A stretch of 64,000 nt of DNA from RYN-230 sp963713815 (GCA_963713815.1 CAVQNH010000002.1:21260-85259); one strand, 5' to 3'; counted from the first letter of the stretch, positions 31,873 through 40,710 are shown. Made by a program: numbers and translations. The notes: generated by a model from the letters alone, not told the origin.

Positions 31873-34598
31873 GCCTGGCCGCACAGGCAGCAACCACGGT
31901 GGTGGCCCTGATCGCCGCCGTGGCCGCGGTCAGCCTGTGGCGCGGTGCCAACCGGCACACGGGCTCTGTCCAGCGTGCGTACCGGATCTTCGCGCTCACT
32001 CCGCTGCTGTGGGGGGCGGGGGCCATCGCCCAGCAGGCGCTGGCCGGCGGCTCGGCCGGGGCTACGTTCCCGTTCACCTTCGCCGACCTGCCCGGGCTGC
32101 TGGCGCTGGCCGCCCTGGTCACCGGGCTGGTCAGCCTCGGGTCGCGGCGCGAGGCGGCGCGTCACCCGCTGGCCCAGCGCCACCGGACCCGGGTCGGCAC
32201 CGCGGTGGCGCGCGGCGCGGACGGCTACGTCGTGGCGTCCGCCCTGTTCATCATCGGCTGGATCACGGTGCTCAGCGCGGGATACGTGCGCTCGGGTGAC
32301 GACGCGGGCACGTTCGCCGCCGAGCTGATCCATCCGCTGGCCGACCTGCTCGTGCTGGGCGCCGTGCTCCCCCTGGCGGTGGCGGCCGGCCGTCGCGGCG
32401 TCGCGCCGGCGGTGGCCCTGGTCGCGGTGTCCGCGAGCGACATGCTGGCCGTCGGGGCCGAGACCACCAACGGGCATCCCGGCGTGGCCGCCCAGTTGCT
32501 GCTGGTCGCCGCGTTCTGCGTGCTGGGCTGCGCCCCCTGGCTGGGCGACTCGTGGCGCGTGGGCCCGGGGGATGCGGCCCAGTTCACCCGGGCCCGGGCG
32601 CACGCCACCACCACGCTGGCCGCGGTCAGCGCGGCGGCCGCCGCGCTGGTGCTGATCGGCTGGGTCCTGGCGGGCAGCCCGTCGGGCAAGCCGGTGCTGG
32701 CCCTGGTCACCGGGACCGCGCTGCTCGCGCTGACCGCGCGGGTCGTGATCCTCGTGCACCGGGACAGCATCCGGTCCAGGCTCTGGCATGAGTCGGGCCA
32801 GCAATTCCGCGAGCTGGCCGACCGGATCAGCGACGTCGTGCTGGTGTGCGACTACGGCGGGGCCATCAGCTACGCCAGTCCCACCGTCCGCGACTACGGG
32901 TACACCCCGGCCGGCCTGGAAGGCCAGGTCCTGGCCGACCTGGTGCACCCGGAGGACCGGCTGGGCGGGCTCCGCGCGGTCCGGGAGGCGGCGTCGGTGG
33001 CCGGAGCCCAGGCTCAGCCGGTCCGCTATTCCTGCCGGGTCCGGGCGGCCGACGGGACCTGGCGGTACGTCGAGGCGACCATCTCGCGGCACCGCAGCCA
33101 GGGGGCCCCGGACCGGCTGCTGGTCACCTCGCGGGACGTCAGCGACCAGGTGGCGCTGCGCCGCCAGATCGCGCACCTGACCTACCACGACGGGCTGACC
33201 GGGCTGCCGAACCGGGCCTACCTGGAGGAGCGGGCCCGGGAGGTACTCAGCTACGGCGGCACCGCTACCCCGGGCGTGCCCGGGGTGATCCTGGTCGATC
33301 TGGACGCCTTCACCAGCGTGAACGACGCCGCGGGTCCCAGCGCGGGAGACCTCGTCCTCGCCCAGGTGGCCCGGCGGCTGCGCGAGTCCGTACCGCCCCG
33401 CGGCGCGGTGGCCCGCTGGGGCGGCGACGTGTTCGCGGTCCTGATCCAGGACGCCTCCTCCGCCGGGGAGATCGTCGAGCTGGCCCAGCGCATCCTGGTC
33501 AGCGTGGCCGCCGAGCCGTTCCGGGCCGCCGACCGCAGCGTCGACCTGTCGGCCAGCGTCGGTGTCGCGCTCGCGGACGGCAGCCCGGCCGGGTATGTCT
33601 GGCGCAACGCTGACGCCGCGGTGTCCCGGGCCAAGGAGGCCGGGGGCGGGCGGCTCGAGGTCTTCCCGGCGCTGCCCTACCCCGGCAGCCAGCGCCGCCT
33701 GAGCCTCGCGGCGCAGCTGAGCCGGGCCCTCAGCCATGGCCTGCGCGGTGAGGCCCAGCCGGCCGAGGATGAGCCCGGGGAAGACGGGCTGGAGCTGGCG
33801 TACCGGCCCATCGCCGACCTGGCCAGCTCCCGGGTCATCGGCGCGGAGGCGCTGCCCCGGTGGCGCGGGGACGAGGCCGATGTGCCGCGCCAGGAGTTCC
33901 TGGCCGCGGCCGAGACGGCCCGGGTGACCGTCGAGCTGGGCGACTGGATGCTGCGTGAGTCCTGCGCCCAGGCGGCCGCCTGGTGGCGGGACGGCTGGGA
34001 GGCCAGCCTGTGGCTGCGCTGCGTGGCCAGCCAGTTGGTGGGGCCGTTCGCCGACTCGGTCCTGGGCGCGCTCGCGGTCAGCGGGCTCGCCCCGGACGCG
34101 CTCATCCTGGAGATCCCCTCCCCGGTGCTGGGCGAGGGTGGCGACGCCATCCTGCGCGGGCTCGGTGAGCTGCGCGAGCGGGGGGTCCGGCTGGCCGTGG
34201 ATGTCTCCGCGGCCGGGTACGGCTCGCTGGCCCGGCTCGGCCAGCATCCGGTCGACCTGGTCCGGATCGGCCCGGAACTGGTCGCGGGCCTGGGCGTGGA
34301 CGCCGCGGCCGAGATCCTGATCAAGGCGCTGGTCCGGGTGGGCAGGGACCTGGGCATCGCGGTGGTCGCGGACGGGATCGAGCGGGCCGAGCAGCGCGAC
34401 CTGCTCGCCGCCATGGGCTGCACGCTGGGCCTCGGCCCCTTCGTGGCCGCACCCGCGCCGCCGGCCAGTCTCCCTGGCCTGGCCGGTGGCCAGGGTCCAG
34501 GCGGCGGGATGGCGGCCGGGCCGGGGCTGGTCGGGGAGATGGCCGGAGGACGCGGGCGGGCCGGGAGAAATGGCCGGCGGTCCCGGGCTGGGCGGTGA
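31869..34598 (+). CDS. Membrane PAS-GGDEF-EAL protein with degenerate active sites
   Basis: This is a 909-residue protein. It has about eight membrane segments (residues 5-300), a PAS domain (FRELADRISDVVLVCDYGGAISYASPTV), then GGDEF and EAL-like domains. The cyclase motif is GGDVF (518-522), where valine replaces the key glutamate, and no RxxD site precedes it. EAL is kept at 660 (AEALPRW), but other catalytic positions are lost: DVSAAGYGSL for DDFGTGYSSL, VRIGPEL for KIDRSF, VADGIE for AEGVE and LGPF for QGYLF. It is probably a c-di-GMP sensor or regulator without enzyme activity. Near 34550 an extra base seems to shift the tail: the next frame continues GERLAGERLAGER to 34716. Confidence 0.85.
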   Translation: MSLAAQAATTVVALIAAVAAVSLWRGANRHTGSVQRAYRIFALTPLLWGAGAIAQQALAGGSAGATFPFTFADLPGLLALAALVTGLVSLGSRREAARHPLAQRHRTRVGTAVARGADGYVVASALFIIGWITVLSAGYVRSGDDAGTFAAELIHPLADLLVLGAVLPLAVAAGRRGVAPAVALVAVSASDMLAVGAETTNGHPGVAAQLLLVAAFCVLGCAPWLGDSWRVGPGDAAQFTRARAHATTTLAAVSAAAAALVLIGWVLAGSPSGKPVLALVTGTALLALTARVVILVHRDSIRSRLWHESGQQFRELADRISDVVLVCDYGGAISYASPTVRDYGYTPAGLEGQVLADLVHPEDRLGGLRAVREAASVAGAQAQPVRYSCRVRAADGTWRYVEATISRHRSQGAPDRLLVTSRDVSDQVALRRQIAHLTYHDGLTGLPNRAYLEERAREVLSYGGTATPGVPGVILVDLDAFTSVNDAAGPSAGDLVLAQVARRLRESVPPRGAVARWGGDVFAVLIQDASSAGEIVELAQRILVSVAAEPFRAADRSVDLSASVGVALADGSPAGYVWRNADAAVSRAKEAGGGRLEVFPALPYPGSQRRLSLAAQLSRALSHGLRGEAQPAEDEPGEDGLELAYRPIADLASSRVIGAEALPRWRGDEADVPRQEFLAAAETARVTVELGDWMLRESCAQAAAWWRDGWEASLWLRCVASQLVGPFADSVLGALAVSGLAPDALILEIPSPVLGEGGDAILRGLGELRERGVRLAVDVSAAGYGSLARLGQHPVDLVRIGPELVAGLGVDAAAEILIKALVRVGRDLGIAVVADGIERAEQRDLLAAMGCTLGLGPFVAAPAPPASLPGLAGGQGPGGGMAAGPGLVGEMAGGRGRAGRNGRRSRAGR

Positions 34599-34734
34599 GC
34601 GCCTGGCGGGTGAGCGCCTGGCCGGCGAACGCGGCGCAGGCGGCGAGCAGGGGCCGGCGGGCGGCGAGCTCCCGTTCGGCGACGTCATCACGCCCGCCCG
34701 TCATCTCGCCAGCTGAGACGAATGGGCTCTCAAG

Positions 34735-34763
34735 TTGACGGCAGCCCGGGACTGGGACAGAGT
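34735..34763 (+). promoter_or_regulatory. ilvB promoter giving a leaderless leader peptide
   Basis: TTGACG (34735-34740) and CAGAGT (34758-34763) are spaced by 17 bases. Transcription would start close to 34770, essentially at the GTG of the leader peptide at 34771. Confidence 0.6.
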
Positions 34764-34770
34764 GATACCC

Positions 34771-34818
34771 GTGTCCGGTAATCCCGTGCTCGTACTCACC
34801 AGGCGCGCAAGCAGCTGA
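34771..34818 (+). CDS. ilvB attenuator leader peptide
   Basis: GTG 34771 opens a 15-residue ORF, MSGNPVLVLTRRASS, with the branched-chain run Val-Leu-Val-Leu. An in-frame GTG at 34762 would add Met-Ile-Pro. It sits directly ahead of a hairpin and a rho-independent terminator upstream of ilvB. This is the arrangement of branched-chain amino acid attenuators, in which stalling at Val/Leu codons prevents termination. Confidence 0.8.
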   Translation: MSGNPVLVLTRRASS

Positions 34819-34875
34819 CATAGGCCAGCTACCTGCGCGCTACCCTCGTCCGCCCTAAGGCGCCGAGGGTTTTTT
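34803..34875 (+). terminator. ilvB attenuator: leader hairpin and rho-independent terminator
   Basis: GCGCGCA (34803-34809) pairs with TGCGCGC (34834-34840), extended inside by AGCTG/CAGCT, and overlaps the end of the leader ORF. The terminator follows: CCCTCG (34843-34848) with CGAGGG (34864-34869), inner CGCC/GGCG, then six T. The two elements fit a classic attenuation switch. Confidence 0.85.
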
Positions 34876-34915
34876 GTTGCCCATCAGCTACCGACCGCAG
34901 ACGAGGAAGCTTGCG

Positions 34916-36991
34916 ATGACCGACCAGACGACCGCGGCCCATCCGGGCCCCGGACTCGCAGGCACGGCGCGGAAGGGCCCCGGCCCGACTCCGCGCGACC
35001 TAGCAGCCCGAGCCGCGTCACGCGATGCGGCGGATACCCACTCCGGGCCGGCCCAGCCGGGAGCCACGGCGGCGCCCGGTGCGCCCGCCGAGCGGCCCCG
35101 CAGCGACCAGGGCCCGCGCCATGACGCGCCGCACCGCGCCGACCCGGCGCCGCGCAGCGAGCCCGCCCCCGCCGCGGGCACCCGGATGACGGGGGCCTCG
35201 GCCCTGGTCCGGGCGCTGGAGCAGCTGGGCGTGGACGTGGTCTTCGGCATCCCGGGCGGCGCCATCCTGCCGCTGTACGACCCGCTCTTCGACTCGCCGT
35301 CGGTCCGGCACATCCTGGTCCGTCACGAGCAGGGCGCCGGGCACGCGGCCACCGGATACGCACAGGTGACCGGGCGCCCCGGGGTGTGCATGGCCACGTC
35401 CGGGCCGGGCGCGACCAACCTGGTCACCCCGCTCTCCGATGCCTACATGGACTCGGTGCCGGTGGTCGCCATCACCGGCCAGGTGTCGTCCAGCCTGATC
35501 GGCACCGACGGCTTCCAGGAAGCCGACATCTCCGGCATCACGCTGCCGGTCACCAAGCACAACTTCCTGGTCACCAACGCTGACGACATCGCGCGCACGG
35601 TGGCCGAGGCGTTCCACGTGGCCTCCACCGGCCGGCCCGGCCCGGTGCTGGTCGACGTGGCCAAGGACGCGCTCCAGGCGGAGACCGAGTTCCGCTGGCC
35701 GCCCGTGTTCGACCTGCCCGGCTATCACCCCGTGACGCGGCCGCATTCCCGGCAGGTCCGCGAGGCGGCCCGGCTGATCGCCGGGGCCAGCCGCCCGGTG
35801 CTCTATGTGGGCGGCGGCGTGATCAAGGCGGGCGCCAGCCCGGAACTGCTGGAGCTGGCCGAGCTGACCGGCATCCCGGTCGTCACCACGCTGATGGCCC
35901 GGGGCGGCTTCCCGGGCAGCCACCGCCAGAACCTGGGCATGCCCGGCATGCACGGCACGGTGGCGGCCGTGGGTGCGCTGCAGAAGTCGGATCTGCTCAT
36001 CACCCTCGGCGCGCGGTTCGATGACCGGGTCACCGGCAAGCTGGACAGCTTCGCGCCCGGGGCCGCGGTGGTGCACGCCGACATCGACCCCGCGGAGATC
36101 TCCAAGAACCGGCGCGCCGATGTGCCCATCGTGGGGGACTGCCGTGAGGTGATCACCGAGCTGATCGCCGCGGTCACCTCCGAGTTCGAGGCGGGTCACC
36201 GCACCGACCTGGCCGCCTGGTGGTCCCAGCTGGATGCCCTGCGCAACACCTACCCGCTCGGCTATGACCAGCCCGAGGACGGGTCCCTGGCCCCGCAGTA
36301 CGTGATCGAGCGGATCGGCCAGATCGCCGGCCCGGACGCGATCTACGTGGCCGGGGTGGGCCAGCACCAGATGTGGGCCGCCCAGTTCATCAGCCACGAG
36401 CGGCCCGGCCACTGGCTGAACTCCGGCGGGGCCGGCACCATGGGCTACGCGGTGCCCGCCGCGATGGGTGCCAAGGTGGCCGACCAGGCCGCGTGCGTGT
36501 GGGCGATCGACGGCGACGGCTGCTTCCAGATGACCAACCAGGAGCTGGCCACCTGCGCGGTGGAAGGCATCCCGGTCAAGATCGCCATCATCAACAACGG
36601 CAACCTCGGCATGGTCCGCCAGTGGCAGACGCTGTTCTACAACGAGCGGTACTCCAACACCGACCTGGACCGGGTGGCGCGCACGTACGACGAAGCGCTC
36701 AGCCACGAACAGCCACCACCCCAGCGGGATCCGGCGGCCGGCGGCGGGACACGCGTCCCCGACTTCGTCAAACTCGCTGAGGCCTACGGGTGCGTGGGAC
36801 TGCGCTGCGAGGACGCGGCGAGCGTGGACGCGGTGATCGAGCAGGCCATGAAGATCAACGACCGGCCCGTGGTGGTCGATTTCATCGTGCACCGTGACGC
36901 CATGGTCTGGCCGATGGTCGCCGCGGGCACCAGCAATGACGACATCATCGTGGCGCGGAACATGGCGCCGGACTGGGATGTGACCGAATGA
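34916..36991 (+). CDS. ilvB: Acetolactate synthase large subunit
   Basis: This 691-residue TPP enzyme makes acetolactate or acetohydroxybutyrate, the first common step to valine, leucine and isoleucine. The first ~95 residues are a low-complexity Pro/Ala/Arg extension. The family sequence begins RMTGASALVRALEQLGVDVVFGIPGGAILPLYD, with the TPP-activating Glu in VRHEQGAGHAATGYA. The C-terminal TPP/Mg motif is DGDGCFQMTNQELAT...NNGNLGMVRQWQ. ATG 34916 after GACGAGGAAG is chosen over TTG 34874, which lies in the terminator's T-run. It is controlled by the upstream attenuator. Confidence 0.95.
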   Translation: MTDQTTAAHPGPGLAGTARKGPGPTPRDLAARAASRDAADTHSGPAQPGATAAPGAPAERPRSDQGPRHDAPHRADPAPRSEPAPAAGTRMTGASALVRALEQLGVDVVFGIPGGAILPLYDPLFDSPSVRHILVRHEQGAGHAATGYAQVTGRPGVCMATSGPGATNLVTPLSDAYMDSVPVVAITGQVSSSLIGTDGFQEADISGITLPVTKHNFLVTNADDIARTVAEAFHVASTGRPGPVLVDVAKDALQAETEFRWPPVFDLPGYHPVTRPHSRQVREAARLIAGASRPVLYVGGGVIKAGASPELLELAELTGIPVVTTLMARGGFPGSHRQNLGMPGMHGTVAAVGALQKSDLLITLGARFDDRVTGKLDSFAPGAAVVHADIDPAEISKNRRADVPIVGDCREVITELIAAVTSEFEAGHRTDLAAWWSQLDALRNTYPLGYDQPEDGSLAPQYVIERIGQIAGPDAIYVAGVGQHQMWAAQFISHERPGHWLNSGGAGTMGYAVPAAMGAKVADQAACVWAIDGDGCFQMTNQELATCAVEGIPVKIAIINNGNLGMVRQWQTLFYNERYSNTDLDRVARTYDEALSHEQPPPQRDPAAGGGTRVPDFVKLAEAYGCVGLRCEDAASVDAVIEQAMKINDRPVVVDFIVHRDAMVWPMVAAGTSNDDIIVARNMAPDWDVTE

Positions 36992-37029
36992 GCCAGGGGC
37001 TGGCCCGCCTCCGTGATCAGGAGCCGACC

Positions 37030-37581
37030 ATGAACAGGCACACGCTCTCCGTGCTGGTGGAGAACAAGCCGGGCGTGCTCGTCCGGATCGCGGGCTTGTT
37101 CTCCCGCCGCGGGTTCAACATCGACTCGCTCGCGGTCGGGCCCACCGAGCACCCGGAGATCTCCCGGATGACGATCGTGGTGGACTGCGCCGATCACCCG
37201 CTGGAGCAGGTGACCAAGCAGCTCAACAAGCTGATCAACGTGCTCAAGATCGTGGAACTCGAGCCCACCGCCTCGGTGCAGCGCGAGCTGCTGCTGATCA
37301 AGGTGCGGGCCGACCTGGAGAGCAGGTCGCGGGTGCTGGAGACCGTGACGCTGTTCCGTGCCAAGGTGGTCGACGTGGCCCAGGACGCGGTCACGGTCGA
37401 GGCGACCGGCAACCGCGACAAGCTGGACGCCCTGATCAGGGTGCTCGAGCCGTTCGGTATCAAGGAACTCGTCCAGTCCGGCATGGTGGCCCTCGGCCGG
37501 GGTGGCCGGTCGATCACGGACCGGGCGCTGCGTCCCGTGGACCGGGTGGCCGAGCGCAGCGGGGCAGGCGCCGCGCCGTGA
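37030..37581 (+). CDS. ilvN: Acetolactate synthase small (regulatory) subunit
   Basis: This 183-residue subunit opens with the ACT domain HTLSVLVENKPGVLVRIAGLFSRRGFNIDSLAVGPTE, which binds valine for feedback control. The C-terminal domain contains RELLLIKVRAD and VLEPFGIKELVQSGMVALGRG. ATG 37030 has AGGAG six bases upstream and gives the standard start. An in-frame ATG at 36988 overlaps the ilvB stop (ATGA) but has a weak ribosome site. It forms the holoenzyme with IlvB. Confidence 0.95.
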   Translation: MNRHTLSVLVENKPGVLVRIAGLFSRRGFNIDSLAVGPTEHPEISRMTIVVDCADHPLEQVTKQLNKLINVLKIVELEPTASVQRELLLIKVRADLESRSRVLETVTLFRAKVVDVAQDAVTVEATGNRDKLDALIRVLEPFGIKELVQSGMVALGRGGRSITDRALRPVDRVAERSGAGAAP

Positions 37582-37633
37582 CGTGCGGCCCCTGGTGGCC
37601 AGAACTCGTGGTGGGCCGGGCTCCCCGGCGGCG

Positions 37634-37690
37634 GCCCGTGGTGGAGATGAGCCCGTGGTGGAGATGGGCCCGTGGTTGGGCCCGTGGCTG
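37634..37690. repeat. ~17-bp repeat between ilvN and ilvC
   Basis: GCCCGTGGTGGAGATGA and GCCCGTGGTGGAGATGG stand in tandem, followed by shortened copies GCCCGTGGTTG and GGCCCGTGG. The 141-base gap before ilvC contains no gene. Confidence 0.7.
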
Positions 37691-37722
37691 AGAATGAACA
37701 AGCGGTAAGCGAAAGGCAGACA

Positions 37723-38736
37723 ATGGCAGACATTTTCTATGACGACGGTGCCGACCTCAGCATCATCCAGGGCCGGCACGTCGCCGTCCTCGGGTACGGC
37801 AGCCAGGGACACGCGCACGCGCTGTCCCTGCGTGACTCCGGGGTCGACGTCCGGGTCGGGCTCCCGGAGGGGTCCCGCAGCCGGGAGAGCGCGGTCAACG
37901 AGGGACTCCGGGTCACCACCCCGCGCGAGGCCTGCGAAGAGGCCGACCTGATCATGGTGCTGGTCCCGGACCACCTCCAGCGGGCGCTGTACGCCGAGGC
38001 CATCGAGCCGAGCCTCATCGACGGCGACGCGCTGTTCTTCGCGCACGGCCTGAACATCCGCTACCAGCTCATCCGCCCGCCCGCCGGGGTGGACGTGTGC
38101 ATGGTGGCCCCCAAGGCCCCGGGCCACCTGGTCCGCCGCCAGTTCTCCGAGGGGCGCGGCGTGCCGGTGCTCGTCGCCGTGGAGCAGGACGCGACCGGGA
38201 ACGCCTGGCCGCTGGCTCTGTCCTACGCCAAGGCCATCGGCGGCACCCGGGCGGGCGCGCTGGTCACCACCTTCAAGGAGGAGACCGAGACCGACCTGTT
38301 CGGCGAGCAGGCCGTCCTGTGCGGCGGCGTGTCCGAGCTCATCAAGGCCGGGTTCGACACCCTGGTCGAGGCGGGCTACCAGCCCGAGATCGCCTACTTC
38401 GAGTGCCTGCACGAGATGAAGCTGATCGTGGACCTCATGTATGAGGGCGGCATCTCCAAGATGTACTGGTCGGTGTCGGACACCGCCGAGTTCGGCGGCT
38501 ACACCCGCGGGCCGCGGCTGGTGGACGAGCGGAGCCGTGAGGAGATGCGCCGGATCCTGGGTGAGGTGCAGGACGGCACGTTCACCCGGGAGCTGATCGA
38601 GGAGTTCGACTCTGGCCGGCCCAACTTCCTCAAGCGGCGTGAGGCCTCCCGGGCGGACCAGATCGAGCAGGTCGGCGCTCAGCTGCGGCCCCTGATGAGC
38701 TGGCTGGACACCTCGGGTGACGCGGACGGCTCCTGA
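37723..38736 (+). CDS. ilvC: Ketol-acid reductoisomerase
   Basis: This 337-residue class I enzyme converts acetolactate or acetohydroxybutyrate to the dihydroxy acids using NADPH and Mg. The Rossmann motif is LGYGSQGHAHALSLRDSG. The C-terminal knotted domain carries the metal ligands in FKEETETDLFGEQAVLCGG and AYFECLHEMKLIVDLMYEGG, with SDTAEFGGYTRG near the end. ATG 37723 after GAAAGG fits the family start MADIFYDDGADLSII. It forms an operon-like run with ilvB and ilvN. Confidence 0.96.
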   Translation: MADIFYDDGADLSIIQGRHVAVLGYGSQGHAHALSLRDSGVDVRVGLPEGSRSRESAVNEGLRVTTPREACEEADLIMVLVPDHLQRALYAEAIEPSLIDGDALFFAHGLNIRYQLIRPPAGVDVCMVAPKAPGHLVRRQFSEGRGVPVLVAVEQDATGNAWPLALSYAKAIGGTRAGALVTTFKEETETDLFGEQAVLCGGVSELIKAGFDTLVEAGYQPEIAYFECLHEMKLIVDLMYEGGISKMYWSVSDTAEFGGYTRGPRLVDERSREEMRRILGEVQDGTFTRELIEEFDSGRPNFLKRREASRADQIEQVGAQLRPLMSWLDTSGDADGS

Positions 38737-38776
38737 GCCCAGGCTTGACGGTGTGGCGCCAGCCTGGGGCTGGCGC

Positions 38777-38860
38777 CGCACCGCCCACCTGCGCAACCGC
38801 ACCGCCCACCTGCGCAACCGCACCGCCCACCTGCGCAACCACACCGCCCACCTGCGCAAC
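38777..38860. repeat. 21-bp tandem repeat between ilvC and serA
   Basis: Four 21-base copies start with CGCACCGCCCACCTGCGC and end CAAC, at 38777, 38798, 38819 and 38840; the last begins CACACC. Open frames through it are repetitive only (RTAHLRN on the plus strand). The 38737-38985 gap holds no other gene. Confidence 0.9.
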
Positions 38861-38921
38861 CACACCGGCCCCGTATGCACCGCACTGCTCACCGGCCGGA
38901 CGGCTGTGACTCCCCTCGACT

Positions 38922-38951
38922 CGTGAACGTTTTCACAAGCTCCGCTAGACT
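38922..38951 (+). promoter_or_regulatory. Candidate serA promoter with an inverted repeat
   Basis: TAGACT (38946-38951) is a good -10. Seventeen bases upstream is GTGAAC, a weak -35 that is also half of the inverted repeat GTGAA-CGTT-TTCAC (38923-38936). A protein bound there would cover the promoter. The serA GTG lies 34 bases after the -10. Confidence 0.45.
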
Positions 38952-38985
38952 GAGCTTTCGCTGTCCGTCATAAGGGGCCATCGCC

Positions 38986-40578
38986 GTGCCTGCACCTATC
39001 GTCCTCATCGCCGAGGAACTTTCGCCGGCCGCCGTCACGCAGCTGGAAACCGACTTTGATGTGCGCCACACGGACGGCTCGGACCGTCACGCGCTGCTCG
39101 CCGCGCTCGCCGGGGCCGACGCGGTCATCGTGCGCAGCGCCACCACAATCGATGCCGAGGCGCTAGCCCACGCCCCGCAGCTCCGGGTGGTCGCCCGCGC
39201 GGGGGTCGGCCTGGACAACGTCGATGTGGAGGCGGCCACCCGGGCGGGCGTGATGGTGGTGAACGCGCCCACCTCCAACATCGTCAGCGCCGCCGAGCAT
39301 GCGGTCGCCCTGCTGCTGGCCGTGGCCCGCAACGTGCCGCAGGCCGCCGCCTCGCTGCGGGCCGGCGAGTGGAAGCGATCCGCCTTCACCGGGGTCGAAC
39401 TCGACGGCAAGGTGGCCGGCATCCTGGGGCTGGGCCGGATCGGCGTCCTGGTGGCCGAGCGGCTCAGCGCGTTCGGGATGCGGGTCGTCGCCTATGACCC
39501 TTATGTGCCCCCGGCCCGGGCGGCCCAGCTTGGCGTGCGGCTGGCCAGCCTGGACGAACTGCTGGGCGAGGCGGACTTCATCACGGTCCACCTGCCCAGG
39601 AACGCCGAGACCATCGGCCTCCTCGGCGACAAGGAACTGCACCTGGTCAAGCCGGGCGTGCGCATCGTGAACGCAGCCCGGGGCGGCATCGTCGACGAGC
39701 AGGCGCTGGCGCTGGCGCTGCGCGAGGGCCGGGTCGCGGGGGCGGCCATCGACGTGTTCACCACGGAGCCTGCCACCGGCAACCCGCTGCTGGAGATCCC
39801 CGGCGTCGTGGCGACCCCGCACCTGGGCGCCAGCACGGCCGAGGCCCAGGAGAAGGCGGGTACCCAGGTCGCCCGGTCCGTCCGGCTGGCCCTGGCCGGC
39901 GAGTTCGTCCCGGACGCGGTGAACGTGCAGGGTGGCGTGGTCGATGAGGACGTCAAGCCCGGCCTCCCGCTGGCCGAGAAGCTCGGCCGCATCTTTACCG
40001 CGCTGGCCGGCGGGATGGCCGCCCGGATCGACGTGGAGGTGCGGGGCGAGATCGCCAGTCACGACGTCCGGGTACTCCAGCTGGCCGCGCTCAAGGGCGT
40101 CTTCACCGACGTGGTCGAGGACGCGGTGACCTACGTGAACGCGCCCCTGCTGGCCAGCGAGCGCGGCGTCGAGGTCAGCCTGGTCACCGAGGCGGACAGC
40201 CCGGACTGGCGGAACCTGGTGACCCTGCGCGGGATCATGCCCGACGGCCAGGTGGTCTCCGCGTCCGGCACGCTGAGCGGGCGGCGGCAGCAGGAAAAGC
40301 TGGTCGAGGTCAACGGCTTCGAGATGGAGATCGCACCCGCCGAGCACATGGTGTTCCTGACCTACACCGACCGGCCGGGCGTGGTCGGCACGGTGGGCCA
40401 GATCCTGGGCAGCGAGGGAATCAACATCGCCGGGATGCAGGTATGCCGCGACGCCCGGGGCGGCCACGCCCTGATCGTGCTGTCGGTGGACTCGGCCATA
40501 CCCGCGGTCGTGCTCGACGACATCCTGTCCACGATCGGGGCGGTAGTCGGCCGCACCGTGGACCTGGTCGATCAGTAA
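38986..40578 (+). CDS. serA: D-3-phosphoglycerate dehydrogenase
   Basis: This 530-residue long-form SerA makes 3-phosphohydroxypyruvate, the first step to serine. The Rossmann motif is VAGILGLGRIGVLVAERL. Active-site residues are Arg in NAARGGIVDE, Glu in FTTEPA and His in VATPHLGASTAEAQ. After residue 320 come the intervening allosteric domain and a C-terminal ACT domain (MVFLTYTDRPGVVGTVGQILGSEGINIAGMQV), which in actinobacteria mediates serine inhibition. GTG 38986 is the best start. It often neighbours ilvC in this phylum. Confidence 0.96.
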   Translation: MPAPIVLIAEELSPAAVTQLETDFDVRHTDGSDRHALLAALAGADAVIVRSATTIDAEALAHAPQLRVVARAGVGLDNVDVEAATRAGVMVVNAPTSNIVSAAEHAVALLLAVARNVPQAAASLRAGEWKRSAFTGVELDGKVAGILGLGRIGVLVAERLSAFGMRVVAYDPYVPPARAAQLGVRLASLDELLGEADFITVHLPRNAETIGLLGDKELHLVKPGVRIVNAARGGIVDEQALALALREGRVAGAAIDVFTTEPATGNPLLEIPGVVATPHLGASTAEAQEKAGTQVARSVRLALAGEFVPDAVNVQGGVVDEDVKPGLPLAEKLGRIFTALAGGMAARIDVEVRGEIASHDVRVLQLAALKGVFTDVVEDAVTYVNAPLLASERGVEVSLVTEADSPDWRNLVTLRGIMPDGQVVSASGTLSGRRQQEKLVEVNGFEMEIAPAEHMVFLTYTDRPGVVGTVGQILGSEGINIAGMQVCRDARGGHALIVLSVDSAIPAVVLDDILSTIGAVVGRTVDLVDQ

Positions 40579-40626
40579 CCGGGCCGGCCGGTCAGTCTCA
40601 GAATGAGAGACGGATCTGTCCCGCGC

Positions 40627-40655
40627 GCGACAACCAGCCCTTCAGGTACTAGGAT
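40627..40655 (+). promoter_or_regulatory. Promoter upstream of the leuB-region leader ORF
   Basis: GCGACA (40627-40632), 17 bases, then TAGGAT (40650-40655) form a good promoter. The ATG of the short ORF at 40666 lies 11 bases after the -10, so its message would be leaderless or nearly so. Confidence 0.6.
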
Positions 40656-40665
40656 GTCCAAGTAA

Positions 40666-40710
40666 ATGCGGCGCTTCGTATCCATCATTACCGGCCGTAG
40701 CGGGGCCTGA
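40666..40710 (+). CDS. Putative leader peptide upstream of leuB
   Basis: The 14-residue ORF MRRFVSIITGRSGA begins 11 bases after a promoter -10 and contains Val-Ser-Ile-Ile. A hairpin follows at about 40722-40752 (GGCCA.CCGCT with AGCGG..TGGCC) but without a T-run. Its style resembles the ilvB and cimA leaders. Control of leuB or the small gene at 40899 by this peptide is an inference. Confidence 0.45.
   Translation: MRRFVSIITGRSGA

Noticed and set aside
31635..34691. A 1018-codon open frame on the minus strand
   Set aside because: It is antisense to the PAS-GGDEF-EAL gene, has no recognisable domain, and has the His/Gln/Arg/Gly-rich composition that appears opposite high-GC genes.
34735..34916. 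T-box riboswitch upstream of ilvB
   Set aside because: No T-box consensus or specifier stem is visible; a translated Val/Leu leader followed by a terminator explains the region.
38777..38860. CRISPR-like array
   Set aside because: Copies are directly adjacent with no unique spacers, and there are no cas genes. The same applies to the other tandem arrays.
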